Positions 10,320-19,600 are shown, counted from the first letter of the stretch. The stretch: DNA of 64,000 nucleotides from Granulicella mallensis MP5ACTX8 (GCF_000178955.2 NC_016631.1:4712001-4776000); one strand, 5' to 3'. Numbers and translations are program-made. The notes: generated by a model from the sequence alone, not told the origin.

Positions 10320-10555
10320 CTCTCAGGGAATACTATGCAGCCTGGAGGCATCCACCTCAGGGCGGCCTTGCCTCCCGGAGTTTCGAGATGGTGAGGCTGC
10401 AGCATCGGAAACCAATCGAGCATTATCTCTTGCACGGTCCTTCACATGCGAGCGCTCAACCAGTGGCTGGAAACACGGCACAAATTCTTCATTCCCGAGG
10501 ACACGGCGTACTCCTCCAATACCGATAGCCATGCGAAACTCTCTTGCCGGCAAGC
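10320..10555 (-). pseudogene. Decayed EAL-domain (c-di-GMP phosphodiesterase) fragment
   Basis: On the minus strand one frame reads NEEFVPCFQPLVERS, which resembles the conserved start of EAL domains (EFVPYFQPLVDL). About 100 bases further on, in another frame, comes LRWMPPGCIVFPER, resembling the following ALLRWxHPxxGxxxPxxF block, but the Glu of the EAL signature is gone. Both pieces are short and need a frameshift, so this is a relic. The rest of 10117-10676 holds no gene that I can support. Confidence 0.4.
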
Positions 10556-10676
10556 AGCAGGCAACGCAGAATTTACGAGTAGCCCGTATTCCAGGAGCAA
10601 CGCGTCAGAGCTAAGGCAGAACCGTGGATCACTTTCACTGACTGGTCTGGTAGAGGCGCTGGGCCTCGCTCTCAGC

Positions 10677-10880
10677 TCATTTGACTCGCGACATCGAATT
10701 GGCCCCAAGCATGAAGACCTCACCTGAAATGAGGCGAAGAACAGGAATGAAATCCACTTCGTCCTCATAGAAGAAGAAGCCTGCAGACACCAGGTCGGCA
10801 ATGGCTTGTTTCACGAACGCCTCATCACTTTCGATTGGAGGCGACGCCGAAGGCAGTAGTCGGAGATTTTTCCTAGACAT
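10677..10880 (-). CDS. Small protein translationally coupled to alkB
   Basis: A 67-residue protein rich in hydrophobic and acidic residues (AGFFFYEDEVDFIPVLRL in the middle) with no family that I recognise. Its ATG starts directly after the TGA of alkB with zero spacing, the typical arrangement for translational coupling. It is the last gene of the ada-oxygenase-alkB operon. No signal peptide or cysteine motif is visible. A function in alkylation repair is suggested by position only. Confidence 0.5.
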   Translation of the reverse strand: MSRKNLRLLPSASPPIESDEAFVKQAIADLVSAGFFFYEDEVDFIPVLRLISGEVFMLGANSMSRVK

Positions 10881-11534
10881 TCAAGCCGCCTTGCGGAATG
10901 TGAGATTGAAGCGGTATCCGCCCGCCAATGGATGAGAGCCGTCCTTGAGCGGGTTAACTCCGTGATAGCGCAGCCTCGCCGGCCCACCCCAAACCAAAAC
11001 GTCGCCATGTAGCACCGGCACACGAATTGTCTTGTCCGACCTCTCCAACCCGCCGAACAGGAAGACAGCCGGAAGCCCGAGCGAAACCGACACTATTGGC
11101 TCTTCGAAGTCGTTCTCGTTCTTGTCCTGATGCAGGGTGAGCCTGGCCCCAGGCTCGTAGCGGTTGATGAGACAGGCATCTGGGACGAAGGTGGGATAGC
11201 CGGCCTTTGTCGCTGCCTCCCGAGCCAAATCCATGAAGACTTTTGGCATAGCTGGCCATAGGCCTCCGATCTCCGGATCGACGGGGGCATAGCGGTATCC
11301 CTTTCTGTCCGTGACCCATCCGAGGGCCCCGCAGTTGGTCATAGCCACTGACATCCGGAACCCCCCTGGGGTGACCATGTGCCGGAAGGGGGACTTCGCT
11401 GCGACTGAAAGCAGGGCCTCGATGACCAGAGCATCCCGGTTCAGCGCGAGGCCGCGCAGGATCGCCGTTCCAGGTCCGAGATCTTGGCTCAGGGGCTCAA
11501 GCTCAGCGGCATCATTAAAAAGAGTCGATATCAT
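10881..11534 (-). CDS. alkB: AlkB-type alpha-ketoglutarate-dependent DNA dioxygenase
   Basis: At 217 aa this matches the AlkB family, which oxidatively removes methyl groups from 1-methyladenine and 3-methylcytosine using Fe(II) and 2-oxoglutarate. The iron-binding HxD is in LTLHQDKNE, the distal histidine is in RYHGVN, and the 2-oxoglutarate-binding arginines are in GYRFNLTFR. The substrate-loop region (GYRYAPVDPEIGGLWPAMP) is also typical. ATG at 11534 follows an AGAGG site and lies nine bases after the stop of the upstream oxygenase gene, so the two are surely co-transcribed. Induction through Ada from the promoter before ada is the likely regulation. Confidence 0.92.
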   Translation of the reverse strand: MISTLFNDAAELEPLSQDLGPGTAILRGLALNRDALVIEALLSVAAKSPFRHMVTPGGFRMSVAMTNCGALGWVTDRKGYRYAPVDPEIGGLWPAMPKVFMDLAREAATKAGYPTFVPDACLINRYEPGARLTLHQDKNENDFEEPIVSVSLGLPAVFLFGGLERSDKTIRVPVLHGDVLVWGGPARLRYHGVNPLKDGSHPLAGGYRFNLTFRKAA

Positions 11535-11543
11535 ACGGACCTC

Positions 11544-12317
11544 TTAGTTGGCGTCGTGAAAGATGATGCCAACGGTGTGGCGTTCACCTGAGCGCAGGCG
11601 GCTGACACCGTGCCGGAGGTTGACGCGATAGATGCCTCGCGTACCCTTGACGGGCCGGTGGTGAACCGCGAAGGCAACGGCATCACCCTGGCGAAGCGGA
11701 ACGACTTCCGGTCGCGATTGCATACGGGGCCGTTGCTCCGTGAGCACGAATTCACCCCCGGTGAAGTCTCGCTGTGGCTCGGAAAGCAGGATCGCCACCT
11801 GAATCGGGAAGACGTGCTCTCCATAGAGGTCCTGGTGGAGGCAGTTGTAGTCGCCGGTGCCATACTGGAGGAGCAGCGGGGTGGGTCGAAATTGCCCTGC
11901 GTCGTGGCACCGCTGGACGAAATCCGCGTGGCTCTCCGGGTATCGCACCCCGATTCCCATTGCTTCGTTCCAACGATTCGCGACTGGAGCGAGCCGAGGA
12001 TAGAGAGTAGTGCGAAGGCCCTGGATAATCGAAGGGAGAGGGTAGCTGAAGTATTTATATTCACCCCTTCCGAAACCATATCGTCCCATGACGACGCGGC
12101 TGCGGAAGATCGATTCTTCCGGATAAAGAGACGCTATCGCCTTGCACTCGTCCGCGGAGAGGACGCCCTGCAGCAGGGCACTTCCCTGCTCGTCGAGGTC
12201 TTTCCCAACCTGACGCCAATCGAGCGCGTTGACTCGCGCGACAGCTCCTTCAAACGGAATCGAGCCTGCGCTGGTTTCTTTGGCCACTTGAGCTTCGTCT
12301 GCGAATAGGGTGTTCAT
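11544..12317 (-). CDS. 2OG-Fe(II) oxygenase of the Oxygenase-NA (COG3826-like) family
   Basis: A 257-residue 2-oxoglutarate/Fe(II) oxygenase. The jelly-roll iron site is seen as LHQDLYGEH (HxD), with later conserved histidines in VHHRPVKG and LRHGVS. The N-terminal half (DLDEQGSALLQGVL, FRSRVVMGRYGFGRGEY) fits the family that Pfam describes as an oxygenase acting on damaged DNA, often found beside ada and alkB. The start is ATG 12317, which overlaps the ada stop as ATGA; a much longer in-frame extension runs inside ada and is rejected. The biochemical substrate of the family is, to my knowledge, not firmly established. Confidence 0.85.
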   Translation of the reverse strand: MNTLFADEAQVAKETSAGSIPFEGAVARVNALDWRQVGKDLDEQGSALLQGVLSADECKAIASLYPEESIFRSRVVMGRYGFGRGEYKYFSYPLPSIIQGLRTTLYPRLAPVANRWNEAMGIGVRYPESHADFVQRCHDAGQFRPTPLLLQYGTGDYNCLHQDLYGEHVFPIQVAILLSEPQRDFTGGEFVLTEQRPRMQSRPEVVPLRQGDAVAFAVHHRPVKGTRGIYRVNLRHGVSRLRSGERHTVGIIFHDAN

Positions 12318-13393
12318 GCCTGGGCCTCTCGATCTAATAATGCTCGTTTGCGTTCCACGCCCCAACGATAGCCAGAGAGAGCTCCATCGTTTCTGATCAC
12401 ACGGTGGCACGGAATTGCGACGGCCAGCGTATTTGCTCCGCAGGCCTGGGCGACAGCCCGTACGGCCTTCGGCATACCGATAGCCTTCGCGACATCCGCA
12501 TAGCTCGCGGTCGTGCCGACGGGGATTTGCTGCAGTGCTTTCCAAACCCTTTGCTGAAAGGCTGTTCCGCGAATGTCCAAGGGTAGGTCAAGGCCGATGC
12601 CCGGCCTTTCGATGAGGCCAATCACCTTGGCGACCAGGTCCTCGTAGCCGCTCTCGTCACCGACGAGGTCTGCCTTGGGAAATTGGTCTTGGAGATCGCG
12701 CACGAGGAGGAGCGGGTCGTCACCCATTAGGACAGCGCAAACACCGCGCTCGCTCTTGGCCACTAGGATGGAACCGAGGGAGCACTCCGCGATGGCGAAG
12801 TGAATGACGGTATTTACACCGCCATCGCGGAAACTGGTTGGCGTCATCCCGAGAACCTCGTTCGCGCTTTGGTAGAAACGACTGTTGGAGTTGAATCCAG
12901 CGTCGTAGATCGCATCGGTCACTGACTGGCTCTTGCCCAGCGTCTTTCTGACTCGCTTCGAGCGATGTGCTGCGCCGTAACCGCTCGGTGTGAGGCCGGT
13001 GACAGCCTTGAAGGTCCGGTGCAAGTGGAAAACGCTCATCTCGGCGTGTTTAGCGAGCTTCTCAAGAGAGGGAGTTTCTTCGAGACGCTCGATGAGTCGG
13101 CACACTTTCTCGATTTTGGCTGTGTTGGCTTCGGTAAGCGAGAGGCCGGTTGGCTTGCATCGCTTGCAGGCTCGGAAGCCTGCATTTTCTGCCGCCGCAG
13201 TCGTCAAATGAAAGCGAACGTTCTCGGGACGCGCGAGGCGAGCAGCACAGGACGGACGACAGAACACTCCCGTTGTCTTCACCGAATAGAAGAACTTCCC
13301 ATCAGCTTCTTTGTCCCGCGCTACGATTGACAGCCAGCGCGGGTCGCCTGTCGTTTCCGCGGCCAGCTTCTCGATCTCCAATTGCTTACTCAT
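12314..13393 (-). CDS. ada: Bifunctional Ada: methylphosphotriester sensor, AraC-type regulator and O6-alkylguanine methyltransferase
   Basis: The 359-aa product has the full Ada layout. The N-terminal zinc domain carries Cys45, Cys49, Cys76 and Cys79 (CRPSC, CKRC), one of which would accept the methyl group. An AraC-type helix-turn-helix follows (MSVFHLHRTFKAVTG, residues about 105-200), then the methyltransferase domain ending with the PCHRV active site (Cys at about 329). Methylated Ada normally activates its own operon. The start at 13393 has AAGGAG eight bases upstream; the longer frame to 13435 is not needed. The gene heads the minus-strand operon ada, oxygenase, alkB, 67-aa ORF and is divergent from alkA. 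Confidence 0.95.
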   Translation of the reverse strand: MSKQLEIEKLAAETTGDPRWLSIVARDKEADGKFFYSVKTTGVFCRPSCAARLARPENVRFHLTTAAAENAGFRACKRCKPTGLSLTEANTAKIEKVCRLIERLEETPSLEKLAKHAEMSVFHLHRTFKAVTGLTPSGYGAAHRSKRVRKTLGKSQSVTDAIYDAGFNSNSRFYQSANEVLGMTPTSFRDGGVNTVIHFAIAECSLGSILVAKSERGVCAVLMGDDPLLLVRDLQDQFPKADLVGDESGYEDLVAKVIGLIERPGIGLDLPLDIRGTAFQQRVWKALQQIPVGTTASYADVAKAIGMPKAVRAVAQACGANTLAVAIPCHRVIRNDGALSGYRWGVERKRALLDREAQA

Positions 13394-13409
13394 GGCAAAC
13401 TCCTTCAAT

Positions 13410-13502
13410 CTCATTTCCAACCTTAGCGAGATCACTCGGCGACGGCACTCCGTATCTTGCTTTCAAATTTGAAGGGTAGGATCACGATTGGAGACCTCAT
13501 GA
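13410..13502. repeat. Leader repeat in the ada/alkA divergent promoter region
   Basis: This stretch contains the recurrent core (minus strand GAAAGCAAGATACGGAGTG, plus strand 13446-13464) in the orientation that leads into ada, about 50 bases before its start. The whole 93 bp is clearly similar to 45676-45768, including an ACCTTAGCGAGATC block. Next to the core is a palindromic TTCAAATTTGAA. It may be a promoter or operator carried by a dispersed repeat. Confidence 0.6.
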
Positions 13503-14173
13503 CCAAGACCTCTACCCCCGGTAACGGGAAACTCTCGACAGAGTCTGGGCCGTTCCACGCGGCGACTCGTCATCTCGCTTCAATCGACATTGACTGGAGA
13601 CGCCTCGTCAAACAGGTTGGGCCGTGTACGCACCTGCCCAAGCCGGCACGGGAGCCGTATGAGGCATTGATACGCGCAATCGCCTATCAGCAACTGCACG
13701 CGAAGGCGGGCGACGCGATTCTCACGAAGTTCATGGCATTGTTCGGCGAACCAAAGTTCCCGTCTCCCGACCGCATTCTGGCGGCGGATTTCGACTCGCT
13801 TCGAGCATGCGGATTCTCGGGGAGGAAGATCGAGACGATTCGCGAGATCGCATCGGGCTCGTTAAGTGGTTTGGTCCCAGGCCGGACGTCTGCGGACAAG
13901 ATGTCTGACGAGGACCTCATCTCACGGCTGGTGACGCTCAAGGGGATTGGGAGGTGGACCGTTGAGATGTTCCTGATCTACACCCTGGAGCGGATGGACG
14001 TCTTACCAGCAGATGACTTTGGGGTCAGAGAAGGACATCGACGATTGAAGTCGCTACCCAAGGCGTTTTCGGCGAAGGAAATCGCGAGAGAAGGACAGCG
14101 GTGGAGCCCCTACCGAACCATTGCCGCGTGGTACCTCTGGCGCGTACCACGCGACGGTTCTACGAAAGACTGA
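13499..14173 (+). CDS. alkA: DNA-3-methyladenine glycosylase II (AlkA-like)
   Basis: A 224-residue HhH-GPD glycosylase that would excise 3-methyladenine and related alkylated bases. The helix-hairpin-helix is LVTLKGIGRWTVEMF, followed by the catalytic aspartate in DVLPADDFGVREG. There is no iron-sulfur cluster and no AlkA N-terminal TBP-like domain, so it resembles the short AlkA/MAG type. ATG 13499 has GGAGA just upstream; the frame could extend to 13457, but that part falls in the leader repeat. It is divergent from ada, so one promoter region could serve both. It overlaps the convergent ogt by 14 bp. Confidence 0.9.
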   Translation: MTKTSTPGNGKLSTESGPFHAATRHLASIDIDWRRLVKQVGPCTHLPKPAREPYEALIRAIAYQQLHAKAGDAILTKFMALFGEPKFPSPDRILAADFDSLRACGFSGRKIETIREIASGSLSGLVPGRTSADKMSDEDLISRLVTLKGIGRWTVEMFLIYTLERMDVLPADDFGVREGHRRLKSLPKAFSAKEIAREGQRWSPYRTIAAWYLWRVPRDGSTKD

Positions 14174-14669
14174 GCTGTTGCTGCGATGTCACTTCCGCCG
14201 CCTCTAATTCCAGCAGCCGACGTTTTCGTTCGAGACCACCAGCATAGCCCGTGAGGCTTCCATTGCTACCGACAACCCGGTGGCACGGGATGATAATGCT
14301 GATCGGGTTCCTGCCGTTCGCAAGTCCCACGGCACGGATAGCCAGGCGATTGCCCAGCAAGTCCGCCAGCTCTCCATAAGAGCGCGTCTCTCCATACGGG
14401 ATGGTTCGCAGCAGGTTCCACACCGATTGCTGGAAGGCCGTTCCGTGTAGCGCGATCGGCACCTCGAAGTGAACTCGCTTGCGTTCGAAATACTCGTCGA
14501 GCTGCGAGCGGGCAACGTCGAAGCCCGACGTCGTCCTCGATCCTAGCGAATCCTCCTTAGGCCCCCGGAGGTGGTCCGGCATGTATATGCCGCTCAGAAC
14601 TCCGTTCGTATTCACCAACGTCAGAGTGCCCAATGGTGATTCCATCAAAAAATGCTCAATCATTGACAT
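14160..14669 (-). CDS. ogt: O6-methylguanine-DNA methyltransferase
   Basis: A stand-alone 169-aa suicide methyltransferase. The active site is IIIPCHRVVG with Cys at about 129, and the DNA-binding wing and arginine finger are in SYGELADLLGNRLAIRAVG. It therefore duplicates the activity of the Ada C-terminal domain with a constitutive-type Ogt. Its start overlaps the end of vsr by 10 bp, indicating a two-gene vsr-ogt operon. The 3' end overlaps alkA by 14 bp on the other strand. Confidence 0.93.
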   Translation of the reverse strand: MSMIEHFLMESPLGTLTLVNTNGVLSGIYMPDHLRGPKEDSLGSRTTSGFDVARSQLDEYFERKRVHFEVPIALHGTAFQQSVWNLLRTIPYGETRSYGELADLLGNRLAIRAVGLANGRNPISIIIPCHRVVGSNGSLTGYAGGLERKRRLLELEAAEVTSQQQLSLS

Positions 14670-15172
14670 GGCTTCGTCCCTCTAGCGACAGATTTGTCCG
14701 CGCTGGCTTTCTTTCTTACGACGGTTGCGATCTGCGTTGCCACACTCAGCGGTGCCTCGTGTGCCCAGAATCTCAGCACGGTCCAGTTTTCCTTGCGGAG
14801 CCGCCGAGTCGTGTCCCTGTCTCGCCTCCTATTTCCTTGGACCTTCGTTGCCCAGTAGCCTGCATTTGTCTTGGGCGGCGCATGATGCACGGGACATCCA
14901 TGCCAGAAGCAGCCGTCGACAAAAACCGCGACTCTCGCGTTCCGAAAGACCAAGTCAGCAGTCCTCCTGAGGTCTGGGAGCGGGCGTGCCGAAACGCGGT
15001 AGCGCATCCCTAACGCATGTACAGCTGACCTCACAGCGATCTCAGGTTTTGTGTCCCTCGACTTATTGCCTTGCATCACGCGGCGCACAGCCGGGGAGGT
15101 AGCCCACGACTCGCTCAGTACTTGTGAGGCAGAGACCGGGCCAGGTAAGCTCTGAGCCATTTCTTCTTGCAT
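14660..15172 (-). CDS. vsr: Very short patch repair endonuclease
   Basis: A 170-aa Vsr family protein, which nicks 5' of T:G mismatches that arise from deamination of 5-methylcytosine. The core is intact: NKSRDTKPEIAVRSAVHALGMRYR, then DLVFRNARVAVFVDGCFWHGCP with the catalytic Asp and zinc-site residues, and NRRRDRDTTRRL and FWAHE near the end. Vsr normally travels with a cytosine-5 methylase, but none is present in this window, so it is an orphan here and has joined a repair island instead. The first 25 residues are poorly conserved, so a later start is possible. Confidence 0.9.
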   Translation of the reverse strand: MQEEMAQSLPGPVSASQVLSESWATSPAVRRVMQGNKSRDTKPEIAVRSAVHALGMRYRVSARPLPDLRRTADLVFRNARVAVFVDGCFWHGCPVHHAPPKTNAGYWATKVQGNRRRDRDTTRRLRKENWTVLRFWAHEAPLSVATQIATVVRKKASADKSVARGTKPCQ

Positions 15173-15293
15173 TTCGTTGTCCTCCCGCGCTCTTGTACCG
15201 AGCGTTCTCAGAGGCTATCGACTTCCATCGTTCGCCACACTCCGTTCCTTGCTCAGTAACTCTTGGTTCGGCTGTGACGGAAACAACAATCCC

Positions 15294-15320
15294 GAATTCA
15301 AAAGCAAGATACAGGGTGTT
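15294..15320 (+). repeat. Core leader element upstream of the RND adaptor gene
   Basis: GAATTC followed by AAAAGCAAGATACAGGGTGTT is one of the window's recurrent core elements. It begins about 114 bases before the adaptor start. The following 85 bases and the first 14 codons are also similar to the leader of the SnoaL genes (23443 onward). Confidence 0.7.
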
Positions 15321-15407
15321 TCCCGCCAGGCATCGGGATAGCTTCCGAGATGCAGAGGCGAATGTCGCACTGGGCTTCGCCAACATCCGCTGCAAAAGGA
15401 GAACACT

Positions 15408-16649
15408 GTGTCGAAGGAACAAGAGAACGAGACCGCCGTAGGTCGTTGGCTCGCCGTCGGCCTTGGTGCATTTGCTCTCGGCACCGGCATGCTTTCGGGT
15501 TGCGGAAAGAATCCAGCCCCCGCTAGTCCGCCTCCTCCGATGCCCGTCACCGTGGTTGAACTTCAGCCCGCGAGTGTACCGCTGACCCGTGAATGGGTTG
15601 CGACGCTCGATGGCTTCGTAAACGCCTCCATTCAGCCGCAGGCAAGCGGCTACCTCGTGAAACAGGACTACAAAGAGGGCGCCCAGGTATCAAAGGGCCA
15701 AGTGCTGTTCGAGATCGATCCCCGCCCTTTTCAGGCGGCACTCGCTCAGGCAGAGGGGCAGCTAAACCAAGCGAAGGGGCAGGTCGCCCAGGCTCAGGCC
15801 CAGTTCGATCTCGCGAAGATCAACGTGAATCGCGACACCCCTCTCGCACAGGCGCGAGCCATCGCCAAGAGTACGCTCGACAACGACACGCAGCAGATGG
15901 CACAGCAACAAGCGGCGGTCGAATCGGCTCAGGCCTCCGTCGCAACCGCAGAGGCATCTGTCGCCAACGCCAGGCTGAACCTCGGATTCACCCAGGTCCG
16001 CTCGCTCGTCACAGGCGTTGTCGGCCAGGCCACGATGCAGGTCGGGAACCTGGTCAACCCGCAATCCGTGCTTACTTCGGTCTCGCAGCTCAATCCCATC
16101 AAGGCCTATTTCTCCATATCAGACTCCGAGTATCTGGCGCTCACAGCGCGAGCCCGCAAAGGCGACGGCGACTTGCTCAAGAGTGCGTCGGCCGTTCCCT
16201 TGACCCTGACCCTCTCGAACGGCGAAGTGTTCGGGCAGAAGGGACACATCGAATTCGTCGATCGCCAGATCAACTCGCAGACAGGGGCCATCCGCATCGC
16301 AGCTGTATTTCCGAATCCTGGCAACATGCTGCGGCCCGGCCAATTTGGCAGGGTCAAGGCTGAAACCGAAATCCGCCGCTACGCGCTGCTCGTCCCGCAG
16401 ATCGCCATCGTGGAAACGCAAGGGCTGCAGCAAGTCTATGTGGCCGGGGCAGACGGGAAAGCCCATGCCGTCACCCTCCAAGTAGGACCGCAGGTTGGCG
16501 ACAACTGGCTCGTGCTTGGCGGCGTCTCGCCGGGTGCGAAGGTCATCACGGACAACCTCCAGAAACTACGTGACGGATCGCCAATCAGCCCACATCAAGA
16601 GCCAACGGTAGCCTCCACTCCCGTTGATACCAACTCGGTTGGAAGGTAG
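15408..16649 (+). CDS. RND efflux periplasmic adaptor lipoprotein (AcrA/MexA-like)
   Basis: A 413-aa membrane-fusion protein that links the inner-membrane RND pump to the outer-membrane channel. It begins with a signal peptide and lipobox (MLSGC, Cys32). The biotinyl-lipoyl halves (PQASGYLVKQDYKEGAQVSKGQ and LVTGVVGQATMQVG) flank a long alpha-helical hairpin rich in Gln and Ala (residues about 105-185), followed by the beta-barrel domain. The start is GTG with AAGGAG eight bases upstream. The 5' leader and first 14 codons resemble those of the SnoaL gene at 23558, so the N-terminal tail before the hydrophobic segment may be a captured piece. First gene of the three-gene efflux operon. Confidence 0.93.
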   Translation: MSKEQENETAVGRWLAVGLGAFALGTGMLSGCGKNPAPASPPPPMPVTVVELQPASVPLTREWVATLDGFVNASIQPQASGYLVKQDYKEGAQVSKGQVLFEIDPRPFQAALAQAEGQLNQAKGQVAQAQAQFDLAKINVNRDTPLAQARAIAKSTLDNDTQQMAQQQAAVESAQASVATAEASVANARLNLGFTQVRSLVTGVVGQATMQVGNLVNPQSVLTSVSQLNPIKAYFSISDSEYLALTARARKGDGDLLKSASAVPLTLTLSNGEVFGQKGHIEFVDRQINSQTGAIRIAAVFPNPGNMLRPGQFGRVKAETEIRRYALLVPQIAIVETQGLQQVYVAGADGKAHAVTLQVGPQVGDNWLVLGGVSPGAKVITDNLQKLRDGSPISPHQEPTVASTPVDTNSVGR

Positions 16650-16652
16650 GCC

Positions 16653-19600
16653 ATGTCGAAATTCTTTATCAGGCGACCCATCGTCGCCATAGTCATCGCT
16701 GTCATCACGGTCATCGTCGGCACGGTGTCGATGCTTACCCTGCCCACGTCGCAGTTTCCAGAGATCGTCCCGACCGAGATTCTAATCACAGCCACCTATC
16801 CTGGCGCTGATTCGAAGACCCTTTCGCAAGCCGTCGCCACGCCGATCGAGCAACAGCTGAATGGCGTGGACAACATGCTCTACATGAACTCGGTCAGCGC
16901 CAACAACGGCGTCGTCCAGCTCTTCGTAGACTTCGACGTCAAGACAGATCCGAACATCGACCAAGTTCTCGCCCAGCTCCGCGTCGACCAGGCTCAGTCC
17001 CAGCTTCCCGCGCAGGTCACGACCGCAGGCCTGACCGTTAGCAAGGCGGTCGCCTCGCCACTCATGGTCGTAGCCGTCAACTCGCCGGGCAATAAGCTCT
17101 CGCAGGACTTCCTGACTAACTACGCCATCATCAACCTTCAGGACCAAATAGCCCGAGTGAAGGGCGTTGCGCGTGTACAGGTATTCGGCGGCCAGTACGC
17201 TCTGCGCGTCTGGGTAGACCCAAACAAGCTCGCCCAACTCGGCGTTACCGCGCCCGAGGTAATCCAGGCAATCCAGACCCAGAACAATGTGAATCCCGCT
17301 GGACAGATAGGCGCGGAGCCCATTCGCAAGGGCCAGAAGTTTACCTATACCGTTCGCACCAAAGGGCGCCTCGTCAAACCAGAGGATTTCGGAAAGATCA
17401 TCCTCCGCGCAAACGCCGACGGTTCCATCCTTCACCTCTCGGATGTCGCTCGAATCGAGCTTGGCGACCAGGCTTACGCGATCTCTGGCCGCTTCAACCA
17501 GAACCCGTCGGGCATCATGGCCATCTATGAGCTGCCCGGTTCGAACGCCGTCGCCACTGCGGCCGCGGTCAATGCGCGTATGAAGGAGCTGGCGGTAACC
17601 TTTCCCCAGGGCATCTCGTATGACATCCCGCTTGACACCACCAAGGCAGTCAGCTCAGGTATCCATGAGATCGTCATCACGCTTCTCGAGGCGCTTGGCC
17701 TTGTCGTGATCGTGGTCTTCATCTTCCTTCAGGGCTGGCGTGCCACGCTGATCCCACTGCTCGCCGTGCCGGTCTCGCTCATCGGAACCTTCATCATCTT
17801 CCCGGCGCTCGGCTTTTCCATCAACACGCTATCGCTGTTCGGTCTCGTGCTCGCGATTGGCCTCGTAGTGGATGACGCCATCATCGTCGTTGAGGCCGTC
17901 GAGCACCATATCGACGAGGGCATGGAACCAAAGGAGGCCACCATCAAGGCCATGGAAGAGGTTGGTGGGCCGGTCGTAGCCATCGCTCTCATTCTCGCGG
18001 CTGTCTTCATTCCAACCGCTTTCATCCCTGGGATCACCGGGCGGCTCTATCAACAGTTCGCCGTCACGATCGCCATCTCGGTATTGATCTCGGCTTTCAA
18101 CGCGCTCACCCTCTCGCCCGCGCTCGCCGCGCTGCTCTTGAAACCGAAGGACAAACAGAAGAAAGCCGGCATTCTCGGCAAGGTCTTCGGCATCTTCAAC
18201 AGATTCTTCGGCCGCACGACGGACAGCTTCGTCCGCACGTCCGGGGTGCTGATCCACAAATCGTACTTTGCGATGATCGGTATCGCGCTGATCGCAGTGG
18301 CCGCGGTGTTCCTTGGTTCGAGCCTTCCTGGCGGCTTCCTGCCGACCGAGGACCAAGGGTACATGTTCCTCGCCCTCCAGCTTCCGGACGGAGCCTCAGC
18401 ACAGCGCACCGACGAAGCGCAACAGAAGATCACCGCCTCTCTGCTCAAAACCCCGGGCGTCCAGAGTGTTATCGCCATCACCAACTTCTCATTGATCACG
18501 CAGGTCCAGAGCACCAACCAAGGCTTCTTCTTCGTCGCGTTCAAGCCTTGGGAGGCACGCAAGAGCAAGGAAGAGCAACTGGACTACATCAACGCAAGTC
18601 TGGGCAAACAGCTTGCCGGCAATCCCGATGGCATCGCGTTCGCCTTCCCGCCACCGTCGATCCCGGGTATCGGAACCTCGGGCGGTGTGACCATGATCCT
18701 CGAGGATCGCTCCGGTCAAGACGATCCGGATATCCTCACGAAAAATCTGCAAACGTTCCTCGGCGCCGTGAACAAGCTCCCCGAGGTGGCCTTCGCTATG
18801 CCATCCTACTCGCCGGCGGTACCTCAGCTCTACGCGGACGTCGACCAGGAGAAAGTCCTGCAGCAACAGGTCCAGTTGTCGGACGTCTACACGACGATGT
18901 CCACCTTCATGGGCGGCTATCTCGTGAACTACTTCAATCGCTTCGGTCGCCAATGGCAGACCTATGTTGAGGCGGAAGCCAGCTCGCGAGCCGACATCGA
19001 CGATATCAACAAGTTCTACGTGCGTAGCGCAAACGGCAGCCAAGTCCCGCTTGGCTCACTCGTGCAGGTGCATAAGACCACCGGCCCCGAGTACATCTAC
19101 CGTTTCAACGAGTTCAACGCAGCGCAGATCAACATCAGTGCCAAGCCGGGTTACAGCTCCGGCCAGGTAAGGGCCGCGCTCGAAAAGACCTTCGCCGAGA
19201 CGATGCCGCCCGGCGCGGGATATGACTACTCCGGCATGTCGTACCAGGAAGACAAGGCGCAGAAGGGCGTGCCCTCCTACGCCGTCTTCGGGCTGTCGCT
19301 GCTCTTCGTGTTTCTCATCCTCGCGGGGCTATACGAATCCTGGACCCTGCCGTTCTCAGTGCTGCTCACCACGCCGGTCGCGATCCTGGGCGGTTATGTG
19401 GCGCTGCACATACGCTTGCTCGAGAACGACATCTTCGCGACCATCGGCGTGGTCATGTTGATCGGTCTCTCCGCCAAGAATGCCATCCTCATCGTTGAGT
19501 TTGCCAAGGCCAATTACGAGTCCGGGATGAGCATCTCGGAAGCCGCGCTGAGCGCCGCGAAGCTTCGCTTCCGCCCGATCGTCATGACGGCCCTCGCCTT

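Noticed and set aside
12318..12545. N-terminal extension of the 2OG-Fe(II) oxygenase
   Set aside because: It runs in another frame inside ada and has no family similarity; the ATGA overlap at 12317 is the natural start.
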